A model generated the notes under the pieces. The model was not told the origin of the DNA. It searched no databases and worked only from the letters and a program-made list of their open reading frames with translations. A stretch of DNA of 29,170 nucleotides from Scybalocola_A sp900557175. GTDB lineage: Bacteria > Bacillota > Clostridia > Lachnospirales > Lachnospiraceae. The stretch spans positions 1-29,170 of the forward strand of contig CALADH010000044.1 of NCBI GenBank assembly GCA_937890745.1. The letters run 5' to 3'. Made by a program: the position numbers and the translations under genes. This document shows positions 15,563 to 23,631 of this stretch, one piece after another (within the stretch, counting starts at the first letter, position 1; every line of letters starts with the position of its first letter).

Positions 15563-16733
15563 GTTTTCGTCCCCTTCCGGGGCTTTTTATTTTTCTATTC
15601 TTTTGATTCACTTGAAATGATATATCAAAGAACCTAGTTTTCGTCCCCTTCCGGGGCTTTTTATTTTTCTATATGAAAAAATATAATATTGAAAATGGTA
15701 TTTTAGTTTTCGTCCCCTTCCGGGGCTTTTTATTTTTCTATGGTAAAAAAATTATTAGTATTTGACATGGACGGAACGTTTTCGTCCCCTTCCGGGGCTT
15801 TTTATTTTTCTATAGGCATTGCCATGTTAAAAGAATTATTTGAAGGAGTTTTCGTCCCCTTCCGGGGCTTTTTATTTTTCTATTTAAGAAGCTGTTCTAT
15901 CAGCGTTAAGTTATTAAAAGTTTTCGTCCCCTTCCGGGGCTTTTTATTTTTCTATTATCAAGATTTATGAAGTTATGAAATTTCTTAATAGTTTTCGTCC
16001 CCTTCCGGGGCTTTTTATTTTTCTATCCTTATACTTTAAAAGCAATCAAACTTGACCCGGAGTTTTCGTCCCCTTCCGGGGCTTTTTATTTTTCTATAGA
16101 GTTATTCAGAATGACGATGGAAGTATTTCTATCGTTTTCGTCCCCTTCCGGGGCTTTTTATTTTTCTATAATGACAGAAATTATAAAAGCGGTTAAAGGT
16201 TTTAACGTTTTCGTCCCCTTCCGGGGCTTTTTATTTTTCTATATTATGAGAATCTAGATGAACTGGAGCAATTTTGTTTTCGTCCCCTTCCGGGGCTTTT
16301 TATTTTTCTATACCATGAAAAACGATTATACAAAATTTATGAACTGTTTTCGTCCCCTTCCGGGGCTTTTTATTTTTCTATGCTAAACTCTGCCATTTCT
16401 GTATTTGCGTTCTGAAGGTTTTCGTCCCCTTCCGGGGCTTTTTATTTTTCTATTGCATTTCAGTAATTGTAACCGGATTTTCAAAGTTTTCGTCCCCTTC
16501 CGGGGCTTTTTATTTTTCTATCTAATACTGCAAACTTATAAGCACTAGAAATCTATAGTTTTCGTCCCCTTCCGGGGCTTTTTATTTTTCTATCTCAAAG
16601 AAATACTGAATGGTGGTGTTTAAAGTTTTCGTCCCCTTCCGGGGCTTTTTATTTTTCTATAGTGGACAATGTACTGTGTTTCAATCCTATTGACGTAGTT
16701 TTCGTCCCCTTCCGGGGCTTTTTATTTTTCTAT
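15563..16733 (-). CRISPR. CRISPR array, 17 identical 36-nt repeats, type III-A
   Basis: Seventeen identical repeats start at 15563, 15637, 15706, 15778, 15848, 15920, 15991, 16062, 16134, 16207, 16276, 16346, 16418, 16486, 16558, 16625 and 16698. They enclose 16 spacers of 31-38 nt; one more spacer (15530-15562) joins the degenerate part. Transcription is on the minus strand, because the repeat then ends in GGGGACGAAAAC, the conserved type III-A 3' end that gives an ACGAAAAC crRNA handle. The decayed repeats at the far end and the leader beside cas2 agree. In RNA the repeat can fold as CCCC-GGAA-GGGG, a GNRA-capped hairpin just 5' of the expected Cas6 cut. Plus-strand open frames running through this region are repeat artefacts. 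Confidence 0.98.
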
Positions 16734-16874
16734 CCTGTCCCCTGCACCCCGCTGTTTCTGCGGGGTGCAGCTTAAGGTTGCGGCGCAAAACCGCAAATCA
16801 GGATTTTTAAGTTACATTGATATGCATTAATGGGCGCAAAGCCTTATTTTACAGGCATCGGCGCAAATTCACAT
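16734..16874 (-). promoter_or_regulatory. CRISPR leader with strong stem-loop and triplicated motif
   Basis: The 141 bp between the cas2 stop and the first repeat hold the expected leader. Next to the first repeat is an 11-bp perfect hairpin with a 7-base loop (16742-16770, arms CTGCACCCCGC and GCGGGGTGCAG). The motif GGCGCAAA occurs three times (16782, 16833, 16860), the first inside a TTGCGG/CCGCAA stem. The nine bases abutting the first repeat contain GGGGAC, also found near the repeat 3' end. I find no convincing promoter, and no U-tract after the hairpin. Confidence 0.7.
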
Positions 16875-17144
16875 CTAAATAATAATCACTTCCTCGTCCT
16901 CAACCTTTTCATTTACACCAAAAAGATTGACTTCCGCACTGCCTCTTATTTTATAAACTCTGACGCTGTCAAAAGAAGTATCAATAAGTGAAGGAATTTC
17001 CGCGATGAGCTGACGGTATAAACTTTCTGAAATCATAGCCTCAAATGCTGATTTCTGTACTCTGAAACCGTAGCCGTTCATTTTCTTTGCAAATTTAATG
17101 CGCCGTTTGTTATCAACAATATCATAAATCACAAGAATATACAA
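16875..17144 (-). CDS. cas2: CRISPR-associated endoribonuclease/integrase subunit Cas2
   Basis: Cas2 forms the spacer-integration complex with Cas1. The frame has the ferredoxin-like Cas2 fold signature: LVIYDIVDNKRRIKFAKKMNGYGFRVQKSAFEA, whose IYDI strand carries the conserved Asp, and it ends in a beta-strand EEVIII. The coordinates use the first standard start, a TTG at 17144 with no good binding site (89 residues). The frame stays open upstream, and a strong GGAGGG site lies just after the cas1 stop. At the ideal distance from it, an in-frame ACG (17192) would add TENYFWNTEEFHAEKK. I suspect translation starts there or that an ancestral ATG was lost. It follows cas1 and precedes the leader. 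Confidence 0.93.
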   Translation of the reverse strand: MYILVIYDIVDNKRRIKFAKKMNGYGFRVQKSAFEAMISESLYRQLIAEIPSLIDTSFDSVRVYKIRGSAEVNLFGVNEKVEDEEVIII

Positions 17145-17209
17145 CTTTTTCTCAGCATGAAATTCTTCGGTATTCCAAAAATAGTTCTCCGTAACCTTCC
17201 CTCCTTGTT

Positions 17210-18214
17210 TTAACGAATGATGATTGGTTTGTATTCATTTACATCGCCCGTTTCAAGCGCCTTGACAAACTGGTTCATCTGCAGGTCTAACGCACGCCGA
17301 AAGCTGACGCTGTAATCGACATACGACAAATATTTATTCTGTGTTCTGAACTTGACTTCCAGCTTTTGAATATACTTTTTAAAGCCATCCTTTGTCAAAA
17401 ATACGCCCGGCTGCTCTATCCCTGTATAAAACTCATCTTTCGTCAGCTCATGGCCGTTAAGCATACTGAGCACTGTAGCATCAATCAGGACTGCCCGCCA
17501 TTCTTCCATTAAATCACTTGCTAATGTCGGATGCTTTTCTTTATCCTTGTGCAGCATTCCGAAATAAGGATTTAAGCCTTTTCCTTCAATTTTACCGTAT
17601 ATCTCGTTCATTATAATAGAGTAACCGAGACTGATCATCGAATTAAACGGATCTTTAGGCGGGCGTCTTGACCGCCCGGAAAATGCAAACTCCTGATCAA
17701 TCAGACGGCCAAGGACTTTAAAATAAATTTTGGCGGCCGTCCCTTCATAACCCATGACCTGTTCAGCGCTTTGTGCGTTCAAAACCTTACGGTGCATATT
17801 TTGCATTTCCACAATCGGACGTTCAATATTTTCTTTACGCGTTCTTGCATATCTCCGCAAAATAACAATCTGGTTTTTAATCTTTGCCTCAATAATTTTT
17901 TTAGAAAATTCAAGCATAAATGTTTCATTCTGCCCAAGCTCGGCCTGCCGGCGCTGTCTTTCAACATTTACATGCGATGTTGAGATTAAACGTCCAAAAT
18001 AAGCCCCGTTTGTTGAATAGAAAAGAACATTGACGCCCCGCTTCAGACATTCCGTCATACACTGTGTCGTCAGCTGAACCTTCCCAAACACTTCAATCAC
18101 TTCCAGCGTTTCTGCCGGAACGCTTTTTGTCATGCCATCTTTATATTTTACGTGAAAGCGGTTCTCTGAAACGCTGATGACTGCCCCCTGTTCACAAACA
18201 TACAGATAGCTCAT
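17210..18214 (-). CDS. cas1: CRISPR-associated endonuclease Cas1
   Basis: The spacer-integration nuclease, about 334 residues. The small N-terminal beta domain (SYLYVCEQGAVISVSENRFHV) is followed by the helical catalytic domain. The metal ligands appear as Glu157 in GYEGTAAKIYF, His222 in PYFGMLHKDK and Asp234 in ASDLMEEWRAVLID. There is no reverse transcriptase or other fusion. The ATG at 18214 has an AGGAGGG site six bases before it; a preceding TTG at 18217 is not needed. It lies 10 bp after csm5 and before cas2, so adaptation genes end the effector operon. Confidence 0.97.
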   Translation of the reverse strand: MSYLYVCEQGAVISVSENRFHVKYKDGMTKSVPAETLEVIEVFGKVQLTTQCMTECLKRGVNVLFYSTNGAYFGRLISTSHVNVERQRRQAELGQNETFMLEFSKKIIEAKIKNQIVILRRYARTRKENIERPIVEMQNMHRKVLNAQSAEQVMGYEGTAAKIYFKVLGRLIDQEFAFSGRSRRPPKDPFNSMISLGYSIIMNEIYGKIEGKGLNPYFGMLHKDKEKHPTLASDLMEEWRAVLIDATVLSMLNGHELTKDEFYTGIEQPGVFLTKDGFKKYIQKLEVKFRTQNKYLSYVDYSVSFRRALDLQMNQFVKALETGDVNEYKPIIIR

Positions 18215-18224
18215 CAAATCCCTC

Positions 18225-19337
18225 CTAAAATTCTATACGCCCCATGCCAACGTCGTAAAGTTCCCCCTGATACCGCGTGCATTTGCACACATGAGGGGCA
18301 ATTCTTAAGGAAAGGTCTTTTGTATGCTTGTGCGTACTATAAATTTTTCCAAGCGTATTTTTATAAATGCCATCCACGACTTTGACTGCATCTGCCCCAA
18401 AAAGCGCATAAACAATGGTCTTTGAAAGAAAACCGCAGCCGCCGCCAAGCCAGACGATATTTTCGCTCTTTGTCCCCCGGCGAAACCGGGCGTAAAAATA
18501 TTTATAGCATACGCTCTGCAAATAATTTAAAGCCTCTATAATGTCTCCGATTGTATATGGGCATAAGCTCGTATCAATCGTAACATCAAAGTATATGTTT
18601 GTTCCCGGAATCAGAGATTCTCTCAAAATCGGCAGCGGTTTTTCCTGCCCGTCTAAAGTGTAGTCTATTTTCTGACTTAAAGTCAGCTGCTCAAGCCCTA
18701 TCGGCGCACTGTCCCCGATATGTAAGCCTGCCATCACGTCATTGACTGCACTGCCTGTTTTTTTCTCATCACGGTTTAATGTATTCAATATCATTTGTTC
18801 CAGCAAAGAGGTTTCTTTTGCAAGACATCGCTCTCGTTTTGAAAATTTTGCTGACTGAATTTCAATATCCCGCTTTATTCTTTCAAATTTTCTTGGATTT
18901 TTATGTATTTCCCACACAATTAAAGCTGTACGAAACATACCTTTAATGCTGCTGCCGGGCACATACGGCATCCCATAGGCATCTTTTATAAAAGTATTAA
19001 TCTCCTTTGGTCTTGCTGTCTGTGAAACAAAAGCTTCACCGGCATCCATATCATATTTTTTCCAAGCTTCATAATCCTTAAAAGTAAAACCGTTTTGCCC
19101 AAGCCACTGGGATAAAGACGGACCTTTATTTCCTGTATTCAGCATAAAATCCATAAATGCACTGGAAAGCCCCTTCTTTTGAATTGCCGAAAACATTTTT
19201 TGAATATCAGGCACAATCACACGATGTGTCTTCGGCAAATAAATATACTCTTTTTTGAGCAGCCTTTGACCGCAGCCAATGTGCATCGGAGTCAGAACAT
19301 GAATTTTTGCCTTATAATTTTTTAAATAATCCTTCAT
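18225..19337 (-). CDS. csm5: Csm5, RAMP subunit of the type III-A effector
   Basis: A 370-residue Cas7-like RAMP protein that caps the crRNA 3' side of the Csm complex. The N-terminal strand KIHVLTPMHIGCGQ and the glycine-rich YVPGSSIKGMFRTALI loop (about residues 130-150) are typical of Csm5. The C-terminus, LYDVGMGRIEF, matches the Csm5 end. The start overlaps the csm4 stop by four bases (ATGA), so translation is coupled. Identity also follows from the position after csm4 and before cas1. Family work links Csm5 to crRNA 3' maturation with host nucleases. Confidence 0.92.
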   Translation of the reverse strand: MKDYLKNYKAKIHVLTPMHIGCGQRLLKKEYIYLPKTHRVIVPDIQKMFSAIQKKGLSSAFMDFMLNTGNKGPSLSQWLGQNGFTFKDYEAWKKYDMDAGEAFVSQTARPKEINTFIKDAYGMPYVPGSSIKGMFRTALIVWEIHKNPRKFERIKRDIEIQSAKFSKRERCLAKETSLLEQMILNTLNRDEKKTGSAVNDVMAGLHIGDSAPIGLEQLTLSQKIDYTLDGQEKPLPILRESLIPGTNIYFDVTIDTSLCPYTIGDIIEALNYLQSVCYKYFYARFRRGTKSENIVWLGGGCGFLSKTIVYALFGADAVKVVDGIYKNTLGKIYSTHKHTKDLSLRIAPHVCKCTRYQGELYDVGMGRIEF

Positions 19338-20248
19338 TTTCCCACCCCCATAAAAAGCGGCTTGGCATAACGGTAAACAGAATGATTGCCGCCATCGGAA
19401 ACATCATAAATATCGCCTTTAAAGCAATGTTGAAAACATGATCCTGCGCTGCACACATACAAATCTCTTTTTTTCCGGCTTTCCGGGGCATACTCTGTCG
19501 AAGCGACAAAGCCCGACCGCTTTATAAGTTTGTATGACGCGCCGTCAAGCGCTTCTGAAAGCTCATCCTCTTTAGGAAGCGCTGTTGACAAAAGAAGATG
19601 CACGCCCGAATCCTGCTGTAAATATTTTGAAAATATTTCAGGTAATTTTGCAGGGCGCAGTGTAAATTTGCCCAGTCCCGACATCTTTTTTCCGCCAATG
19701 CCGGTATAGGACAGAGCTTCCAGCAATTCTTCCAGCATGTATTTTTCTTCGCTGCTTTCGTGTGCAGCAATCACATAGAGCCCGCAATCCTTCGCATAAT
19801 AAAATGTTCCGACTCTAAAAGGCTTCGTTTCCTCATCCCTGCGGACACAGGCCATCGGCTGCTGCTCAAAATGTCCGTAATTTTCCATCGGATCACATGT
19901 AAAATCCTGCGTACCGTTTAAAAAAGCTTCAAGACTATCCACCGGAATAAATTTCATTTTTTTGTAAATTTTCTTTTGTTCGGAAGAACCGCGTTTTACC
20001 GGCTCAACATACAGCATTGGCTTAGGTACCATATATTGCTTTCCGACATACGGAAAAGTATCTGAAAACAACAGCCGTCCCTCCTGCACCATCGAATAAA
20101 ATTTTTGCTCACAGCAAAGCTTTATGCCCTCGATGTAGAGCGCCGAGAAAAGCTGATCGGCCCCAAATGTGTAATCACTGTCATTGAGCATACCATTTCC
20201 GAGATGAACGCCGGTGTGAAAGTCCAATTTATAGATTGAATATTCCAT
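19334..20248 (-). CDS. csm4: Csm4, Cas5-like subunit of the type III-A effector
   Basis: A 304-residue RAMP protein that holds the 5' handle of the crRNA and contacts Cas10. The opening YSIYKLDFHTGVHLGNGMLN followed by FGADQLFSALYIEGIKL is typical of Csm4. GIGGKKMSGLGKFTL (about residue 188 onward) is the glycine-rich RAMP loop. It lies four bases after csm3 and overlaps csm5 by four bases. The order csm3-csm4-csm5 is standard, and length is normal for the family. Confidence 0.93.
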   Translation of the reverse strand: MEYSIYKLDFHTGVHLGNGMLNDSDYTFGADQLFSALYIEGIKLCCEQKFYSMVQEGRLLFSDTFPYVGKQYMVPKPMLYVEPVKRGSSEQKKIYKKMKFIPVDSLEAFLNGTQDFTCDPMENYGHFEQQPMACVRRDEETKPFRVGTFYYAKDCGLYVIAAHESSEEKYMLEELLEALSYTGIGGKKMSGLGKFTLRPAKLPEIFSKYLQQDSGVHLLLSTALPKEDELSEALDGASYKLIKRSGFVASTEYAPESRKKRDLYVCSAGSCFQHCFKGDIYDVSDGGNHSVYRYAKPLFMGVGK

Positions 20249-20252
20249 AGTC

Positions 20253-20903
20253 TCACCTTACTTTTAATATCTGCTGGCATTTTTCCATGACAGCCTCAGA
20301 TACATCCCCGACAACAACTTCAACATCCAGATCAGAAAACTTGATTTTTCCATAGCCTCTTGAACCATTACCGCCAAGATAATCATACTCTAAAAGCAAA
20401 AATCCTTCTTTTAATATTTCAAAATCTTTAACCATTGTTTCCTCATCAGATACTTCATAAATAAGGCTCATCGGAAATACCGCGCCGCGTACGACACGTT
20501 CAATCTGACGCGGATTGGCAACAGCCGTTGTTCTTTTAATGCTATTTTCAAATTTAACTTCCGTCGAATTTGTCAGGCCGCTGCGTTTTAATTCCTCCCA
20601 GTTGTCTAAAAACATATCCGTAAACAGGATGCGGCTTGTCTTTCTTTGTTTGGCACTGCCGAATAAATTGATCAGACACGGGGCATCATCATCCGGTTCC
20701 GCAGTCCTTTCATTATATTTTTTTGCCAGAAGCGCACGCATCTTGCCTTTAAGACTGCTGCCCGGAATCATCGGCGTATTTGTCCGCATATCTCTGATTA
20801 CCGGTGAGTCCACTGCGCCGATGGCTGAAAAGGCACTTGAACCGCCAATATGTAAACCTGTGACAACTTCTATCTTTCCACTAATCTCAACTTTTGCAAA
20901 CAT
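20253..20903 (-). CDS. csm3: Csm3, backbone RNase subunit of the type III-A effector
   Basis: A Cas7-type backbone subunit of about 216 residues. It binds crRNA along its length and cuts target RNA at six-nucleotide steps. KVEISGKIEVVTGLHIGG is the first strand. Asp32 in the loop IGAVDSPVIRD corresponds to the catalytic Asp33 of characterised Csm3 proteins, so RNA cleavage should be intact. MIPGSSLKGKMRALLA and NGSRGYGKI are the glycine-rich RAMP motifs. The ATG at 20903 has a GGAGGG site six bases upstream; the longer form from 20924 would begin with a TTG before that site. Confidence 0.95.
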   Translation of the reverse strand: MFAKVEISGKIEVVTGLHIGGSSAFSAIGAVDSPVIRDMRTNTPMIPGSSLKGKMRALLAKKYNERTAEPDDDAPCLINLFGSAKQRKTSRILFTDMFLDNWEELKRSGLTNSTEVKFENSIKRTTAVANPRQIERVVRGAVFPMSLIYEVSDEETMVKDFEILKEGFLLLEYDYLGGNGSRGYGKIKFSDLDVEVVVGDVSEAVMEKCQQILKVR

Positions 20904-20920
20904 CTTTTTCCCTCCTGTAA

Positions 20921-21313
20921 TCAATCATCTTTTCCGCCTAAAAATTTCCGGTAAGCGACAAGTGCTTCCATATATCTGCTAAACAAAATATACTGCGCTC
21001 TGCTGCCCCTGATATCATCAAGACACTCTAAAATATGCGCCTCTGTCACAAGCGATTTGACAGAAGCTTCACGCCCGGCCTCATAAACAAAACGGATTTT
21101 CAAATAGTTGATTCTGCCGATCAGTTCATCCGGCAGCTTTTCACTCTGACAATTCACCGCCTCGTTATAAATTTCAGCCGTCATTGCAAGCAGATTCCTT
21201 ATTTTTGATGTTGTCACAATCGCAACCGGATTTCCTCTCCTGTCCTTTTTCTCTGTCAGGCCCTGTATCGCCTTCTCCGCAAGCTCCACATAATTATCCT
21301 TTGTCAGTTTCAT
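20921..21313 (-). CDS. csm2: Csm2, small subunit of the type III-A effector
   Basis: A 130-residue all-helical protein, the expected size of Csm2, which lines the complex and contacts the target RNA. It ends with a helical segment (RAQYILFSRYMEALVAYRKFLGG) typical of the family. Sequence conservation in Csm2 is low. The call therefore rests also on its place between cas10 and csm3, with a four-base overlap (ATGA) with cas10 and a 17-base gap to csm3. Confidence 0.9.
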   Translation of the reverse strand: MKLTKDNYVELAEKAIQGLTEKKDRRGNPVAIVTTSKIRNLLAMTAEIYNEAVNCQSEKLPDELIGRINYLKIRFVYEAGREASVKSLVTEAHILECLDDIRGSRAQYILFSRYMEALVAYRKFLGGKDD

Positions 21314-23631
21314 TGCTCATCCTCCTCTTTACTGCGTCTTAAATACACATATAAATATATCGCCGTATTCAGTTCACGTCTGTCTTTTATACACTGGCTC
21401 CACGCATACATCTTTTGCGAAAATTTTCTGTATGCTTCTCTTTCTTTTTTATCACAATCCTTATCCGGTTCCATTCTTGACAGCAGATACACATATCTTG
21501 CAATATTGATTTTTTCTCCGTTTTCATCAATACTCCTGAGAAAGTCCATAAGATGATACAAAAATGCCATGCCGTGTTCTGTCGTTTCATCAAAATAGTC
21601 TGCCAGCGCCATGAGCTTTTCTCCGATAACATTTGTCAAAAATTCATGCCACGGATAATTGTGGTTATGTGCAAAAACAGTCACCGCATTCTTGCCCGGC
21701 GTATGCTTCGACCGGTCTTCAAGATGTTCCACCTCTTTTGCCATAATATTTAACGGATATTTCGGGTGATAAATGCCGATACCGCCGGATATTGTCAATG
21801 TTCCCTGTGCAAATCTTTCCAGCCCGTTTTTGATATCTATAAAAGCTGCTATAACGTCATTCCATGATCCTGCCAAAAAGATATCGTCACCACCGGAATA
21901 CACAATTGACACTTTGCGTTTCTTTTCTTTTTCAAAAATGCTGCTCTGACCATCTGCAAGTATTTTATTGATGTAAAATTTAAAAAATAAAGATAGTTGT
22001 CTTGACAGAGCCGCCGTCCGCGACAGTGTCACATAACGTTCATCGCCGTCATCGCCCTTAAAGCCATAGACAAATGTCTGTCCGAGGTTATCGACATCCG
22101 CTCTCAAAATACCGACGCGTTCCACGCCTTCTGCCTGCTCTGCAAATTTTTCAAATGTATCTCCGGTTGTATAATCGCCAACCCAAAGCTTTGTCGTCAC
22201 ATGCTTGCCTGTAAACATATCATTTTTAGTATAACAGCGGACATACGCTGCCTCTGTCATACGCTTTCGCAGGCTTTCTTCACTGTCTGCCACAAGATAA
22301 CGGTTTCCTGGAAGCGGCAGCGCCGCATCCTCCGGCGCACAGACAACCGTAAAATATTTATCATATAAAATGCTGCCCGACATTTTTTCCAAAGCTGTAC
22401 ATATCGGACATTTATCTTCCGTTAAATGCCCCGGCCGGCGGCACGCTTTGCACTCTCTTTCACCGTCATATTTCTTTTTATTAAGCCGCATAATTTCCGC
22501 CGCATCATAGCGGTGTGATTTTTTCTTTGAAATCATTTTAGAAACAGTCATATATAAATCCGAATAACTGCCCTTCGGAACATTTCGCAGTGCATTGGCA
22601 CTGGCCGGACAGTAGCCGCAGGCGACATAAAGTGCAATATCAAAGTTTTCTATAAACCACTGATTTAATTCTTTTTCATACGTCCTGATTGCCTGTATTG
22701 TATCTTCAGTGTTCGGAAGAAGCATATAGCAATGACCGCCGCCGCTGTAAATCAGATTAGCTCTTGAAAGTGAAACCTTATCCAGCAATTCGTCAATCAT
22801 ATGCTCCATCATCACTTCAAGGTAAAAGCTTCTCGCCCGGAGCCCTTTCAGGGCGCCACTTTCACCGACAGTATAAATAAAGCTCTGGATTCCCGAAATA
22901 TCCATTGAAAACAGTAAAAACATCGGTTCATCATAAGACTTCCCTGCATTTTCAAATAAATATTTTCTATAATCCGTCCTTCCCTGCGCCGTCATATATT
23001 GTTCAACGCAGGATGCAATCGCCGCCGTCATTTTCAAATGGTCGTACAATGAAATATCTGCCAGCTCACGTCTTGATGTCGATGACGGAATATAGCTTAA
23101 ATTTGCCTCCAAAACCGACAAAAGCGAGTTTAAATATTCCTCATCGAATGTGATTGCTTTTAAATTATCTGTCACATGCCGCACAACGTTTTTGTAAAAA
23201 TGCTCATCCATGGTAACCGGCTGTTCGGTCGGATAATTGATCGGTGCACCTGCATCAAGCACCTGCATTGCATAATGGCTTTTCCCGTGATGACCGTTTA
23301 AAATATTAAAAACACTGTCAAGCGGCATTGTTTTATCAAAGCCGTCCTCGGCATCGTCCGCAGCTCTGCGGTCTGAAAAAGCAGCCACATTATCTGCATA
23401 ATACGTCACATAGGCACAAGCATTTTCCGGAATACCGGCATTTTTCAAATGTGCCCCGTGATGATAGCGCACGCAGTTTAACACCTCCAAATCCGAAACA
23501 CCGGCCTCCGTTTTCAGGAAATCACAGCCGCTCTGACTGTGGTTTCTTCCGTCGCCGGCCCGATACACAACTTTGCCGATATCATGGAGCAAGCTGCCTA
23601 TGATTAGTTTGATCTGCCTGTCTGTCATCAT
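21310..23631 (-). CDS. csm1: Cas10/Csm1, large subunit with HD nuclease and palm cyclase
   Basis: The 773-residue signalling and nuclease subunit. The N-terminal HD domain has LLHDIGK (His16-Asp17) and a later YHHG, so single-stranded DNA cleavage may be active. A Cys4 zinc finger (CKAC and CPIC, at about residues 392-411) follows the first palm region. The second palm holds YSGGDDIFLAG, with GGDD at residues 580-583, the site of cyclic oligoadenylate synthesis. Both activities appear intact, and csm6 is present to use the signal. The start is one of two adjacent ATGs (23631 or 23628) that overlap the cas6 stop. It overlaps csm2 by four bases. Confidence 0.97.
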   Translation of the reverse strand: MMTDRQIKLIIGSLLHDIGKVVYRAGDGRNHSQSGCDFLKTEAGVSDLEVLNCVRYHHGAHLKNAGIPENACAYVTYYADNVAAFSDRRAADDAEDGFDKTMPLDSVFNILNGHHGKSHYAMQVLDAGAPINYPTEQPVTMDEHFYKNVVRHVTDNLKAITFDEEYLNSLLSVLEANLSYIPSSTSRRELADISLYDHLKMTAAIASCVEQYMTAQGRTDYRKYLFENAGKSYDEPMFLLFSMDISGIQSFIYTVGESGALKGLRARSFYLEVMMEHMIDELLDKVSLSRANLIYSGGGHCYMLLPNTEDTIQAIRTYEKELNQWFIENFDIALYVACGYCPASANALRNVPKGSYSDLYMTVSKMISKKKSHRYDAAEIMRLNKKKYDGERECKACRRPGHLTEDKCPICTALEKMSGSILYDKYFTVVCAPEDAALPLPGNRYLVADSEESLRKRMTEAAYVRCYTKNDMFTGKHVTTKLWVGDYTTGDTFEKFAEQAEGVERVGILRADVDNLGQTFVYGFKGDDGDERYVTLSRTAALSRQLSLFFKFYINKILADGQSSIFEKEKKRKVSIVYSGGDDIFLAGSWNDVIAAFIDIKNGLERFAQGTLTISGGIGIYHPKYPLNIMAKEVEHLEDRSKHTPGKNAVTVFAHNHNYPWHEFLTNVIGEKLMALADYFDETTEHGMAFLYHLMDFLRSIDENGEKINIARYVYLLSRMEPDKDCDKKEREAYRKFSQKMYAWSQCIKDRRELNTAIYLYVYLRRSKEEDEQ

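Noticed and set aside
15740..15970. Plus-strand open frame of 76 codons inside the CRISPR array
   Set aside because: It is made of repeats and spacers (a recurring VFVPFRGFLFFY pattern) and is not a gene. The HAD-like start comes from one spacer.
16742..16770. Leader hairpin as a rho-independent terminator of the cas operon
   Set aside because: The stem is strong, but neither strand has a T-run after it, so standard intrinsic termination is unlikely.
17210..18214. Reverse-transcriptase-fused Cas1 as the cause of the coding-strand spacer bias
   Set aside because: Cas1 has normal length with no additional domain, and no reverse transcriptase gene is visible in the window.
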